Shown: piece by piece, positions 50,478 through 59,530 of the stretch
How the letters are laid out: the number at the start of each line of letters is the position of its first letter
How positions within the stretch are numbered: the stretch's first letter is position 1
From: Desulfosporosinus sp.
GTDB taxonomy: Bacteria; Bacillota; Desulfitobacteriia; Desulfitobacteriales; Desulfitobacteriaceae
DNA length: 64,000 bases
Assembly (NCBI GenBank): GCA_031292075.1
Contig: JARLHW010000040.1
Span: forward strand, 99,512-163,511
Reading direction: 5' to 3'
The notes under the pieces: generated by a model
The model's input: the letters and a program-made list of their open reading frames with translations, nothing else
Database searches by the model: none
What the model was told of the DNA's origin: nothing
Made by a program: the position numbers and the translations under genes

Positions 50478-51035
50478 TCATTTACCCAGTAGTTTGCGAG
50501 CTTTGCGTAAATAGTCAAGACCTGAAATGACGGTAAAAATCAACGCAATATATAATAGTGGTTGACCGACGTGTATGCCTATGATTGAAAGAGGCCAGTC
50601 ATGTAACAATATTGCGCTGATTGCAACAACTTGAGTAATAGTCTTAACTTTGCCAAGTTTACTGGCACTAATCACAACTCCATCGACAGCTGCAATAGCT
50701 CGGAGTCCCGTCACCGCAAACTCCCTGGCCAAGATGATCCAGGCAACCCAAGCTGTCACCGCTCCAAGCTCAACCAACGAGATCAGAGCTGCGGATACCA
50801 AGAGCTTATCGGCCAGTGGATCCATGAATTTACCCAAGTTTGTAACTTGGTGGCGCTTACGAGCAATATATCCATCCAAGCCATCTGTAGCAGAGGCTAA
50901 AATAAAGATCACTGCAGCCACCATATCTTGATGGGGAAAAAGCGTATGGCCTTTGGGTACTTGAAGAAGTAAAAAAGTCATAAACACCGGTATTAAAACA
51001 ATCCGTGCTAAAGTTAAACGATTGGGTAAATTCAC
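50478..51035 (-). CDS. pgsA: CDP-diacylglycerol-glycerol-3-phosphate 3-phosphatidyltransferase
   Basis: NLPNRLTLARIVLIPVF and the CDP-alcohol motif DGLDGYIARKRHQVTNLGKFMDPLADK. Confidence 0.95.
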   Translation of the reverse strand: MNLPNRLTLARIVLIPVFMTFLLLQVPKGHTLFPHQDMVAAVIFILASATDGLDGYIARKRHQVTNLGKFMDPLADKLLVSAALISLVELGAVTAWVAWIILAREFAVTGLRAIAAVDGVVISASKLGKVKTITQVVAISAILLHDWPLSIIGIHVGQPLLYIALIFTVISGLDYLRKARKLLGK

Positions 51036-52363
51036 GAAACAACCTCTCCTATTAAATCGTAACTATCCGCCTCAAGGATGCGAACTTTAATCATGTCACC
51101 CACATGAATTGAGGTCTGAGCACCTGTAATATAGACCTGTCCATCGATTTCGGGAGCATCTCCTTCGGTTCGGCCCATCCACCGTCCATCGGGCAATTTC
51201 TGCTCAAGCATCACCGTAACAACACGCCTAACCCAGCGTTGTTGCCTAGCCAAAGAAATCTCTTGTTGAAGCAGCATAATCTGTTCTCGTCGCTGTTCAC
51301 GAACTTCTGATGAAATTTGATCCTCTCTTTGACCAGCAGGTGTATTCTCCTCCTGGGAATAAGAAAATACCCCAAGTCGATCAAACTGGATGCGCTGAAC
51401 AAAATCAACCATCGTTTGAAATTCCTGCTCTGTTTCTCCTGGAAAACCCGTAATCATTGTCGTCCTTAGGGTGATGTCCGGCATAGCGCTACGCAATTTT
51501 CCAATCAGAGTTTCAGCTTGCTCTATCGTTCCTCGACGATTCATGTCCTTTAGAATCTTATTATCCGCGTGTTGCAACGGTAAATCAATATACCTGCAAA
51601 TTTTCGGTTCCTGACGCATAGTTTCGATCAGCTCATCTGTAAAACGCTCAGGATAACAATACATTAACCGAATCCATTCGATCCCCTCAATACAGGAAAG
51701 CTGACGAAGCAAGTGAGGAAGGCGGAGTTCTCCATAAAGGTCAAGTCCGTAGCGCGTGGTATCCTGAGCCATGACCAAAATCTCCTTAACACCTTGTGCC
51801 GCCATGTCCTGGACCTCCTGTATCACTGACTCCTCCGGTCGACTGCGAAAATGTCCGCGTACATACGGTATGACACAATAAGTACAGTAGTTATCGCATC
51901 CCTCTGCAACCTTTACAAAAGCTAAATAATCGGGAGTGGAACGTCTACGAGGCATCTTTTCATTATGAAGAAAATCTGGTGTACCTGGCTTTATAAGAGT
52001 TGTTCGCGTGCGCTCAGCAGCTTGAACTATTTCCATGATTTCATCAATATTCCCAGTTCCGAGCACACCATCTAGTTCAGGTATATCCTGCATTAATTCA
52101 GATCCATACCGTTGCGCAAGGCACCCTGTCGCAATCAGGGTCTGACAAGAACCGGATTCTTTAAAACCTGCCATCTCAAAAATAGTTTCAATCGACTCTT
52201 CCTTTGCCGATTGTATAAATGTACAGGTATTGACTACAATAATATCTGCCTCTTCGAGGTTATCAGTATCTATGTAAGCTTGGGCAAGTAATCCTGACAT
52301 TACTTCGCTATCTACTTGATTTTTTGGACATCCCAAAGTGACAACTGCAACTTTTTTAGCCAA
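51032..52363 (-). CDS. rimO: Ribosomal protein S12 methylthiotransferase RimO
   Basis: VTLGCPKNQVDSEVM, EGCDNYCTYCVIPYVRG, C-terminal TRAM. Confidence 0.96.
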   Translation of the reverse strand: MAKKVAVVTLGCPKNQVDSEVMSGLLAQAYIDTDNLEEADIIVVNTCTFIQSAKEESIETIFEMAGFKESGSCQTLIATGCLAQRYGSELMQDIPELDGVLGTGNIDEIMEIVQAAERTRTTLIKPGTPDFLHNEKMPRRRSTPDYLAFVKVAEGCDNYCTYCVIPYVRGHFRSRPEESVIQEVQDMAAQGVKEILVMAQDTTRYGLDLYGELRLPHLLRQLSCIEGIEWIRLMYCYPERFTDELIETMRQEPKICRYIDLPLQHADNKILKDMNRRGTIEQAETLIGKLRSAMPDITLRTTMITGFPGETEQEFQTMVDFVQRIQFDRLGVFSYSQEENTPAGQREDQISSEVREQRREQIMLLQQEISLARQQRWVRRVVTVMLEQKLPDGRWMGRTEGDAPEIDGQVYITGAQTSIHVGDMIKVRILEADSYDLIGEVVS

Positions 52364-52568
52364 CGTTACACCTCATATCATTGCTCTACCTTTTCTAGTA
52401 TAAACTAACGCTTCCGCAAGGTCAAAATAAATTAGAAGAGACTCACCTAAAGTTCACGTTCTGTCCTGAAATAGGATTTATTTCATTCAATAGTTGATGC
52501 TACAACTCAGCAGCGGGTCTTAAATATCAAAAAGGATGGCTTGTTGCCACCCTCTGGTTAAATAATTA

Positions 52569-53219
52569 TTATTTGTTAAGGTCATGTCGTTCAGCTGTAG
52601 CGATATAAATCACATTTTCGCCAATATTTGTAGCATGGTCAGCAATACGTTCAAGATAGCGACCTATTAAAGTCAGAGACATACCTTGATCTAAGATTTC
52701 TGGTTCTTTGGACATGATGACTAAAAGATCACGTACGACATGTTTATACAGATGGTCAACTTCATCATCTTGCACCGCCAGATTTTGCGCAAGTTCCATG
52801 TCCTCACTACTATATGCTTCTAGGCCCTGCCGCATCATGCTAAGTGCCTTCTCAGCCATCAGAGGAATGTCAATAAGTGGCTTACAGAGAGGTCCCTCAA
52901 TTCTCCGCACAGCCTTAGCTATATCGATGGCCAGATCTGCCATCCTTTCAAGATCTGTCGATATTTTCATCGCCGAAATAATCTTTCGTAAATCCTTAGC
53001 AACCGGCTGCTGAGTTGCGATTAAACGCACACACACATCATCCACCTGTCGCTCAAAATCATTGACCAATTGATCCTCTGTAATCCAAAATTCTGCTTGA
53101 GTCCGATCAAGAGTTACTAGGGCTTGCATACACCCTTGTAGGATCTTTTCTACTTCTTTGCCCATGTCTTTAAGTAAACTGGTCAAAATTAGCTGTCCTT
53201 CATTTAGTGACTGACGCAT
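52569..53219 (-). CDS. phoU: Phosphate uptake/signalling regulator PhoU
   Basis: DLRKIISAMKISTDLERMADLA and LIGRYLERIADHATNIGENVIYI. Confidence 0.95.
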   Translation of the reverse strand: MRQSLNEGQLILTSLLKDMGKEVEKILQGCMQALVTLDRTQAEFWITEDQLVNDFERQVDDVCVRLIATQQPVAKDLRKIISAMKISTDLERMADLAIDIAKAVRRIEGPLCKPLIDIPLMAEKALSMMRQGLEAYSSEDMELAQNLAVQDDEVDHLYKHVVRDLLVIMSKEPEILDQGMSLTLIGRYLERIADHATNIGENVIYIATAERHDLNK

Positions 53220-53447
53220 TAGATATCCCCCTTCATCCCATTAAGGCCATATAGCCCAGCCACACAAATAGCTATCTGATTAATTATACATTAGACACTA
53301 GGAAAAGCCCAGCGCGGACTGAAATTGTTCTCTTTAGTCTAATAATCACTGTGTAAAGTTTGCATTTAATGGCAAACATTTAATGTATCAAAGTAAAAGG
53401 AATTATAAAATTCTTGTCGAAATAAGCCCCTAAGAAACTTATGTGAG

Positions 53448-54068
53448 GTGTCATGTGTGTTTGATCAAACGATAGACCCCGTTGACTCGTGTGGCTGTGG
53501 AGATACAGGGTATCTGACCACCCGTACTATACCGATTGACTTAGTCCACGGTGTCGGGCGCATAGAGAATGTTCCCGTTTATCATTGTCGTTCAACCTCC
53601 TGCCAGGAATTCACCCTACCCTCGATCGTTTCACGCCGCCTCGAAGATATTGCTGAAGAAATGGAAAAGATCCAATCAACTGAAGCCGTCTATACCTGGG
53701 AATCCCATCAAGGCTGGTCCATAGACCCACTTCAACGGACAAATAAACAAACCCATTTACAAGCTTTTACCCTTCAATTTGGTAGCCGTGAATATACTGA
53801 TGCTCATATTGTGCTGATCGTACCCGGCCAGGCAATCTTTTTTCAGAGTAGGCTTGAAGACTCGGAGTACTATCTCTTGCGCTATGAAGAGGAGACCCGC
53901 ACAGAAGGAATCTGGTTTTCCTTTTTGAAATTTTACTATGAAGAACCAGAATTAACCTATGAGGATTTCCTTGAATGGTCAGAAGACGGACACCTTAAAG
54001 AACTAGGGCTCATCACCCTCGATGAAGTTGAAGATGCCTTAATTGATGAATTTGGAGACTGGTCGTGA
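53448..54068 (+). CDS. Hypothetical protein with YgiT/MqsA-like zinc-finger N-terminus
   Basis: CGCGDTGYLTTRTIPIDLVHGVGRIENVPVYHCRSTSCQEF. Confidence 0.65.
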   Translation: MSCVFDQTIDPVDSCGCGDTGYLTTRTIPIDLVHGVGRIENVPVYHCRSTSCQEFTLPSIVSRRLEDIAEEMEKIQSTEAVYTWESHQGWSIDPLQRTNKQTHLQAFTLQFGSREYTDAHIVLIVPGQAIFFQSRLEDSEYYLLRYEEETRTEGIWFSFLKFYYEEPELTYEDFLEWSEDGHLKELGLITLDEVEDALIDEFGDWS

Positions 54069-54073
54069 GAAAG

Positions 54074-54113
54074 CGGTGTGAGTAGGTATTCCTACCTCAC
54101 ACCGTCCTTTTAT
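54074..54113 (+). terminator. Terminator
   Basis: cggtgtgagtagg-tatt-cctacctcacaccg then ccttttatttg. Confidence 0.8.
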
Positions 54114-54317
54114 TTGTCCGGTTCCATTTCCTCCCGAGCTATTTGCCCCATGGCAAACTATACATTGAGAATTCAACGCAAAAACTAAGAGACCTCTCGA
54201 AGATTCACTGAATCGATGAGAAGCCTCTATACTTAAGTCTATAGCCCCTATGCTACAGGCTAAAAAAATTCACGCTGTTACCTTTTCGTTATATTTACAG
54301 CAAACTAATTCAACCAT

Positions 54318-55120
54318 TTATTTACTTTTCTTAGCCCCGTGATGTTTTTTCTTGCCTTTATAGATTTGATTATCGGAACCTCTCCAAAATCGCGCCTTTT
54401 CCTTTTCGGGCTTACCCTCGTTCGGTACCGCCTTATTCTGTGCGCCTGTGTAAGCTACTTCTTTGCTCTTTTCACCTTTATTTGGTGTTTCTGCATTCCG
54501 GGCACTCTTGTAGCCGCCTGCTTTGCCTGGTGCACCCTTGTAGGATGCTGCATCTACACTCCGCGTGTCCTTAAAACGTACCGCTTTGCCCGGCGCGCCT
54601 TTGAAGGAGGTTACTAGGGTCCGCTCAGCTTTGTAACCTCCTGCTTCGCCTGGCGCACTCTTGTAAGGTGCTTTTTCTGCACTCCGTGTATCCTTAAAGT
54701 GTTCCTCTTTGCTTGGTATACCCTTGTGTGCCACTTTTTCTACGGTTCGCGCATTTCTGTAGCCACCCGCTTTGCCTGGGGCGCCCTTGTAGGGTGCTTT
54801 TTCTACGCTCCGGGTATCCTTAAAGCGTACTGGTTTGCCCGGCTCGCCTTTGTCTGGTGCGGAATCTTCTCTCCGTGCTCGTTTAAAGCGTGACTCTTTG
54901 CCCTGCAAAACTTTGTTCGGTGCTTCTAGGCTTCGCACACCTTTATAGCGTGGTTCTTTACTCAGAGCGCCTTTAGGTGGTGTTTCTTTACCTTGCGCTC
55001 CTTTGATTGGTGCTGCTTTGCTCCGTTCATCTTTGTAGGGGGCCTCTTTGCCAGCTACAGCAGCACTTTTACTCTTCATGCCTGATCTTCTCACTCGTCC
55101 CTTACTCGGCTTAGCAGGTG
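54318..55120 (-). repeat. Degenerate tandem coding repeats in the YgiQ tail
   Basis: Recurrent GAPGKxxxxKxxRSxExAPYK units. Confidence 0.8.
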
Positions 55121-56975
55121 TACTACCTTTTTCTAACGGATCTGGTCGTAAATATTTCCGGGGTCGAATTAGGCATTTAGGACCATACCCGATTAGATCC
55201 TCTCGATGAGCTAAACGCAAGGCCTCTTCCACTAACTCATGATTTCTCGGACTCCGATATTGAATTAAAGCCCTCTGCATAGCCTTCTCATGTAAGCTGC
55301 GCGGAATATAAACAGGCTCCATAGTGTGGGGATCTAAACCGGTGTAATACATACAGGTGGAGAGGGTTCCCGGCGTTGGGATAAAATCCTGGACTTGTTC
55401 TGGATTGACACCCATGTCTCGCACATATTCAGCCAATTCGACGGCTTCTTTCAGGGTACTGCCCGGGTGAGAGGAGATCAAATAGGGAACGAGATATTGT
55501 TCTTTCCCTAGTTCTTCATTGGCCTCACGGAACCTTTGTACAAATTCCTCGTACACGGCTTTTCCAGGTTTGCCCATGCGCCGTAGAACTTCCTCACTGA
55601 CATGTTCCGGAGCAACCTTCAATTGACCGCTGACATGGTGCTCACAAAGCTCACGTAAAAACCCAGAATTTCGATCCGCTAATACTGCATCATAACGGAT
55701 ACCAGATCGAACGAACACCTTCTTTACTTTCGGCAAATTCCGCAAGCGACGCAAGATATCCAGGTATTCCTCATGATCAATTTCAAGTTTATCGCACGGC
55801 TCAGGGAATAGGCACTGTTTATGTGAACAAGCTCCCCTATTTAATTGCTCCTTGCACGCCGGCCGACGAAAGTTGGCTGTAGGGCCCCCTACATCATGAA
55901 TATATCCTTTAAAGCGATCGTTCCATGTCATTTGCTCAGCTTCCCGAATAATCGATTCAGCACTTCGACTTTGAACAATTCGCCCCTGATGAAAGGTTAG
56001 CGCACAAAAAGAGCAGGCTCCATAACATCCTCTGACACTAGTAAGACTAAATTCGACCTCTTCAATAGCCGGGACTCCCCCTTGGTCTTCATAAGATGGA
56101 TGATAGGTCCCCATAAAAGGGAGGGCATAGATGGCATCCATCTCTGCTTGGGTTAAGGGAAGTGAGGGCCGATTTTGCAGCACACTTTTGCGCCCATGGG
56201 ATTGAACCATCGCTTTACCACGAAAAGGGTCCTGCTGGTTATATTGCACCCCAAAAGCCTCAGCATACTTTTTTTTGTCAGAAGCAACCTCATCGAAGCT
56301 TGGTAAAACTAAGGTGTCCTGAAGCACAACATCCCCAGTCAAAGGCACCATTGTCCCCCTCACATCCGTTATCTGATCAATCGGCACCCCGTTATTCAGA
56401 CGTACGGCGACCTCCACGATCGACGTTTCCCCCATCCCAAAGACAAGCAAATCGGCTTGACTATCGAGCAATATTGACCTTCGAACGTCATTACTCCAAT
56501 AGTCATAATGGGCAAAGCGCCTCAAGGAAGCCTCAATTCCCCCGATAATTACAGGAACACCCGGTAACGCTTCCCTCACACGATTTGAGTAAGCGATGGT
56601 GGTTCGATCTGGACGAAGACCTGGCTTACCTCCAGGTGAATAGGCGTCTTTATGCCGTTTCTTTTTGGCCGCCGTATAGTGATTAACCATGGAATCGAGA
56701 TTTCCTCCCGATATCAAACATGCCAAGCGAGGTTTTCCCAGCGCTCGAAAATCTCGGAGATTTTTCCAATCGGGCTGAGCCAAAATCCCCACCCGAAAAT
56801 TATGTTTTTCCAAAACACGAGCAATAATTGCAACTCCAAAACTGGAATGATCCACATAGGCGTCACCGGTAATGAGGAGAAAGTCCAGCTCATCCCAGCC
56901 ACGCGCCTCCATATCCGATCGGTTCATGGGTAAAAAGTTCCGTATCCGCATATTCTCACCTTTCTGTTTAAACAC
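54318..56975 (-). CDS. YgiQ family radical SAM protein with long repetitive basic C-terminal extension
   Basis: [20 protein letters not shown] cluster motif; the C-terminal about 260 aa are K/G/P/R-rich repeats. Confidence 0.92.
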   Translation of the reverse strand: MFKQKGENMRIRNFLPMNRSDMEARGWDELDFLLITGDAYVDHSSFGVAIIARVLEKHNFRVGILAQPDWKNLRDFRALGKPRLACLISGGNLDSMVNHYTAAKKKRHKDAYSPGGKPGLRPDRTTIAYSNRVREALPGVPVIIGGIEASLRRFAHYDYWSNDVRRSILLDSQADLLVFGMGETSIVEVAVRLNNGVPIDQITDVRGTMVPLTGDVVLQDTLVLPSFDEVASDKKKYAEAFGVQYNQQDPFRGKAMVQSHGRKSVLQNRPSLPLTQAEMDAIYALPFMGTYHPSYEDQGGVPAIEEVEFSLTSVRGCYGACSFCALTFHQGRIVQSRSAESIIREAEQMTWNDRFKGYIHDVGGPTANFRRPACKEQLNRGACSHKQCLFPEPCDKLEIDHEEYLDILRRLRNLPKVKKVFVRSGIRYDAVLADRNSGFLRELCEHHVSGQLKVAPEHVSEEVLRRMGKPGKAVYEEFVQRFREANEELGKEQYLVPYLISSHPGSTLKEAVELAEYVRDMGVNPEQVQDFIPTPGTLSTCMYYTGLDPHTMEPVYIPRSLHEKAMQRALIQYRSPRNHELVEEALRLAHREDLIGYGPKCLIRPRKYLRPDPLEKGSTPAKPSKGRVRRSGMKSKSAAVAGKEAPYKDERSKAAPIKGAQGKETPPKGALSKEPRYKGVRSLEAPNKVLQGKESRFKRARREDSAPDKGEPGKPVRFKDTRSVEKAPYKGAPGKAGGYRNARTVEKVAHKGIPSKEEHFKDTRSAEKAPYKSAPGEAGGYKAERTLVTSFKGAPGKAVRFKDTRSVDAASYKGAPGKAGGYKSARNAETPNKGEKSKEVAYTGAQNKAVPNEGKPEKEKARFWRGSDNQIYKGKKKHHGAKKSK

Positions 56976-57006
56976 ACTACAAAAATATCATCTGGTATAA
57001 AAGAGA

Positions 57007-57027
57007 AAAGAGGGGCAACCCCTCTTT
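57007..57027 (-). terminator. Terminator overlapping the yajQ stop
   Basis: aaagagggg-caa-cccctcttt. Confidence 0.7.
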
Positions 57028-57517
57028 AACGATAGTTGATAAACTGTAATTCAATGCCGAAATCTTCCTTACGTAGTAAGTTAATAACCGCTTGGAGATC
57101 ATCCTTGTTTTTACCGGTCACGCGAATCTCATCGCCCTGTATGGCACTCGCTACTTTTATTTTATTGTCTTTAAGGACCTTGTTTATGAGTTTTGACTTT
57201 TCTTGGGCAATCCCCTGGACCAGTTTAACTTCCTGCTTAACAGTATCCCCAGCAGCCTTTTGAGACTTCCCATACTCCAAAGCTCTCAAGGAAACTCCTC
57301 GCTTTACTAGTTTACTTTCCAGAATTTCCACCACGTTGGTCAACTTGAAATCATCATCGGAGATCAAAACGATCTTATCTGTCTCAAGCTTGATAGAGGA
57401 TTTGCTGTTCTTAAAATCAAACCGATTAGCGAGTTCTTTTTGAGCCTGCTGAACGGCATTCTCGACCTCCGGCATATCTACCTTAGAAACAATATCAAAT
57501 GAACAATCTTTCGCCAA
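57026..57517 (-). CDS. yajQ: YajQ/UPF0234 family nucleotide-binding protein
   Basis: MAKDCSFDIVSKVDMPEVENAVQQAQKELANRFDFKNSKSSI. Confidence 0.96.
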   Translation of the reverse strand: MAKDCSFDIVSKVDMPEVENAVQQAQKELANRFDFKNSKSSIKLETDKIVLISDDDFKLTNVVEILESKLVKRGVSLRALEYGKSQKAAGDTVKQEVKLVQGIAQEKSKLINKVLKDNKIKVASAIQGDEIRVTGKNKDDLQAVINLLRKEDFGIELQFINYR

Positions 57518-57547
57518 AATAAAACACTCCTTTCAACTAAAAACTAT

Positions 57548-58306
57548 CTAAAGTGATTTTAGAGTATCCGTTGTTAAAATCACATTATGAACAACTTGCC
57601 CTGACTTCCCCAAACTCGGCAATGTTTTGCCGTTTAACGTGACTGTAAGACCTCCTGCATTACCCACAGTAAGTAATTCGATTTTACTTGTCCCTTTGAC
57701 CTCTTTGTTAGTGCCCGCGGTAAACGTGCCTTGGAATGGCGGTTGTCCATCAACACTCACTTCAATCCAACAGGGTTGAAGGAAAACTAACTGTGAGGTT
57801 AGTCCATCCTGTGTAGCGGCTGCAACGTTTTCCGGATTGGGGACTACAGGGGGGCTCGGTACTGGCGCAACTGCCTCTGTTTTTGGTGCACTTGGCAAAG
57901 CCGGCGGAGAGTACGGAGTGCCTGCAACCTTTTTACCAGGCTGGTAAACATTGGCAATAGCGATAACCAGCACCAGAACAAAGACCGCCATACACCCCAA
58001 GATCACAGGCCTAACCCCTAAAGAACGAACCTTTACCAACCTTTGCGGTGCCTCAAGAACGAGTCCAGCCTCTGGAGAAATAGAATCATTGTAGAGTGCG
58101 ATAATTTCATCCGGGTTTAAGCCCAGTTGTTTGGCGTAAGTTCGTAGGTACCCCTTAATATAAGTTGTGCCGGGGAGTATCCCATAATCCTCCTCCTCAA
58201 GAGCCTGAATATAGCGAACGCGGATCTTCGTCGTTTCCTCAGTTTCCATGTAACTCCATTTTTTTTCATTCCGAGCGGCCCGGAGCATTTGTCCTTCTCC
58301 TGCCAT
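57548..58306 (-). CDS. RodZ-like HTH plus DUF4115 membrane protein
   Basis: N-terminal HTH_25 (RVRYIQALEEEDYGILPGTTYIKGYLRTYAKQLGL), one TM, C-terminal WIEVSVDGQPPFQGTFTAG. Confidence 0.9.
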   Translation of the reverse strand: MAGEGQMLRAARNEKKWSYMETEETTKIRVRYIQALEEEDYGILPGTTYIKGYLRTYAKQLGLNPDEIIALYNDSISPEAGLVLEAPQRLVKVRSLGVRPVILGCMAVFVLVLVIAIANVYQPGKKVAGTPYSPPALPSAPKTEAVAPVPSPPVVPNPENVAAATQDGLTSQLVFLQPCWIEVSVDGQPPFQGTFTAGTNKEVKGTSKIELLTVGNAGGLTVTLNGKTLPSLGKSGQVVHNVILTTDTLKSL

Positions 58307-58380
58307 TGATACAACCTCCTTGTTTCATTAAGTCAAATCGAATGCCGCAAAATTCAAACTGTTATCCGAGTAATCATCGA

Positions 58381-59463
58381 TTATTTTGCTGAATATAGTA
58401 CTCCACATAAAGCGGATTTTCCGCCTGGTTGGGCTACTTTTTCGTCAAGATAGCGTTCCAACTCCCTTAAGGCCTGCGCAGGCTGTTCATAGTTCAAATA
58501 AAACGCGTACTCCGAGCTCGGTCCATTCGGATAAGCATAAAGTTTGTCATAATACTCAATGAGCAGTCGCTCTGTGAATACATCCAGACAGCCTCCGTCC
58601 AACAAAGTCCGTAATTCTTGAACTCTGACATGGCCCAAGGTTTTAATCAGCCTCTCTAAAGCCGTTCCAATTTCCTGAAGCGCATTAGGTACCGAGGTAT
58701 ATTCTTTTAACAAACGTTGAACTCTGTTCTGTAGGGAGTCATAATGAAGAATTTGGATTCCTTCTTGCATGGCTGTATAGAAACTAGTCGACAAGCTAAC
58801 CCTTCCGATTCGTTTGCTCTCACATTCTACAATAATATAAGGCCATTCTCTTAACGCTGCGAGTTCCTCATACAATAATCCTTCGAACTTTTTTTGGGAG
58901 GGCGGACTCCCTAGACCCACTGCACCAAAGACTGACCCTCTATTATTAGCGAGTTTCTCGAGGTCGATCGCAGGATAACCATCAGCTCGCAACTCTTGCA
59001 AAAGTTCAGTTTTTCCAACCCCAGTATTTCCTCGCAAAACTACAACCTGAAACGGAAGTTTTGCTTCATAATAATCTACTACTTGATTGCGATAGGCCTT
59101 ATACCCACCTTGTAAACGGTGAACAGGAATGCCCATTAAATCTACAACCGCTGCCAGAGACTTGCTCCGCATTCCACCTCTCCAACAAAAAAGAACCAGC
59201 GGACCTTTTTTCGAAAGCTCCTCAACCTTTTTAATTATGTCCGGAAGTTTGGGGCTAACTATACGCAAACCCAGTTCACGAGCCAAGCTCGGTGAAGTCT
59301 GGGTATAAGTGGTGCCAACTTCAACACGTTCTTCATTATTGAAAAGAGGAATATTTACAGACCCCGGAATCGTTGCTTCAGCGAATTCCCCCTCAGAACG
59401 CACATCGACAAGGATCGGATCCGCTAAGTTTTTAAGTTCTTCTATAGTTATTTCCGTAATCAT
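58381..59463 (-). CDS. mnmH: tRNA 2-selenouridine synthase
   Basis: Rhodanese domain with CWRGGMRSKSLA, P-loop RGNTGVGKTELL, VECESKRIG. Confidence 0.93.
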   Translation of the reverse strand: MITEITIEELKNLADPILVDVRSEGEFAEATIPGSVNIPLFNNEERVEVGTTYTQTSPSLARELGLRIVSPKLPDIIKKVEELSKKGPLVLFCWRGGMRSKSLAAVVDLMGIPVHRLQGGYKAYRNQVVDYYEAKLPFQVVVLRGNTGVGKTELLQELRADGYPAIDLEKLANNRGSVFGAVGLGSPPSQKKFEGLLYEELAALREWPYIIVECESKRIGRVSLSTSFYTAMQEGIQILHYDSLQNRVQRLLKEYTSVPNALQEIGTALERLIKTLGHVRVQELRTLLDGGCLDVFTERLLIEYYDKLYAYPNGPSSEYAFYLNYEQPAQALRELERYLDEKVAQPGGKSALCGVLYSAK

Positions 59464-59530
59464 CCTTAATTCCTTCCAACTTGGTTCTGTTCTACACTAC
59501 TATCATAAATCCTGCGGAAGGATAAAGCAA

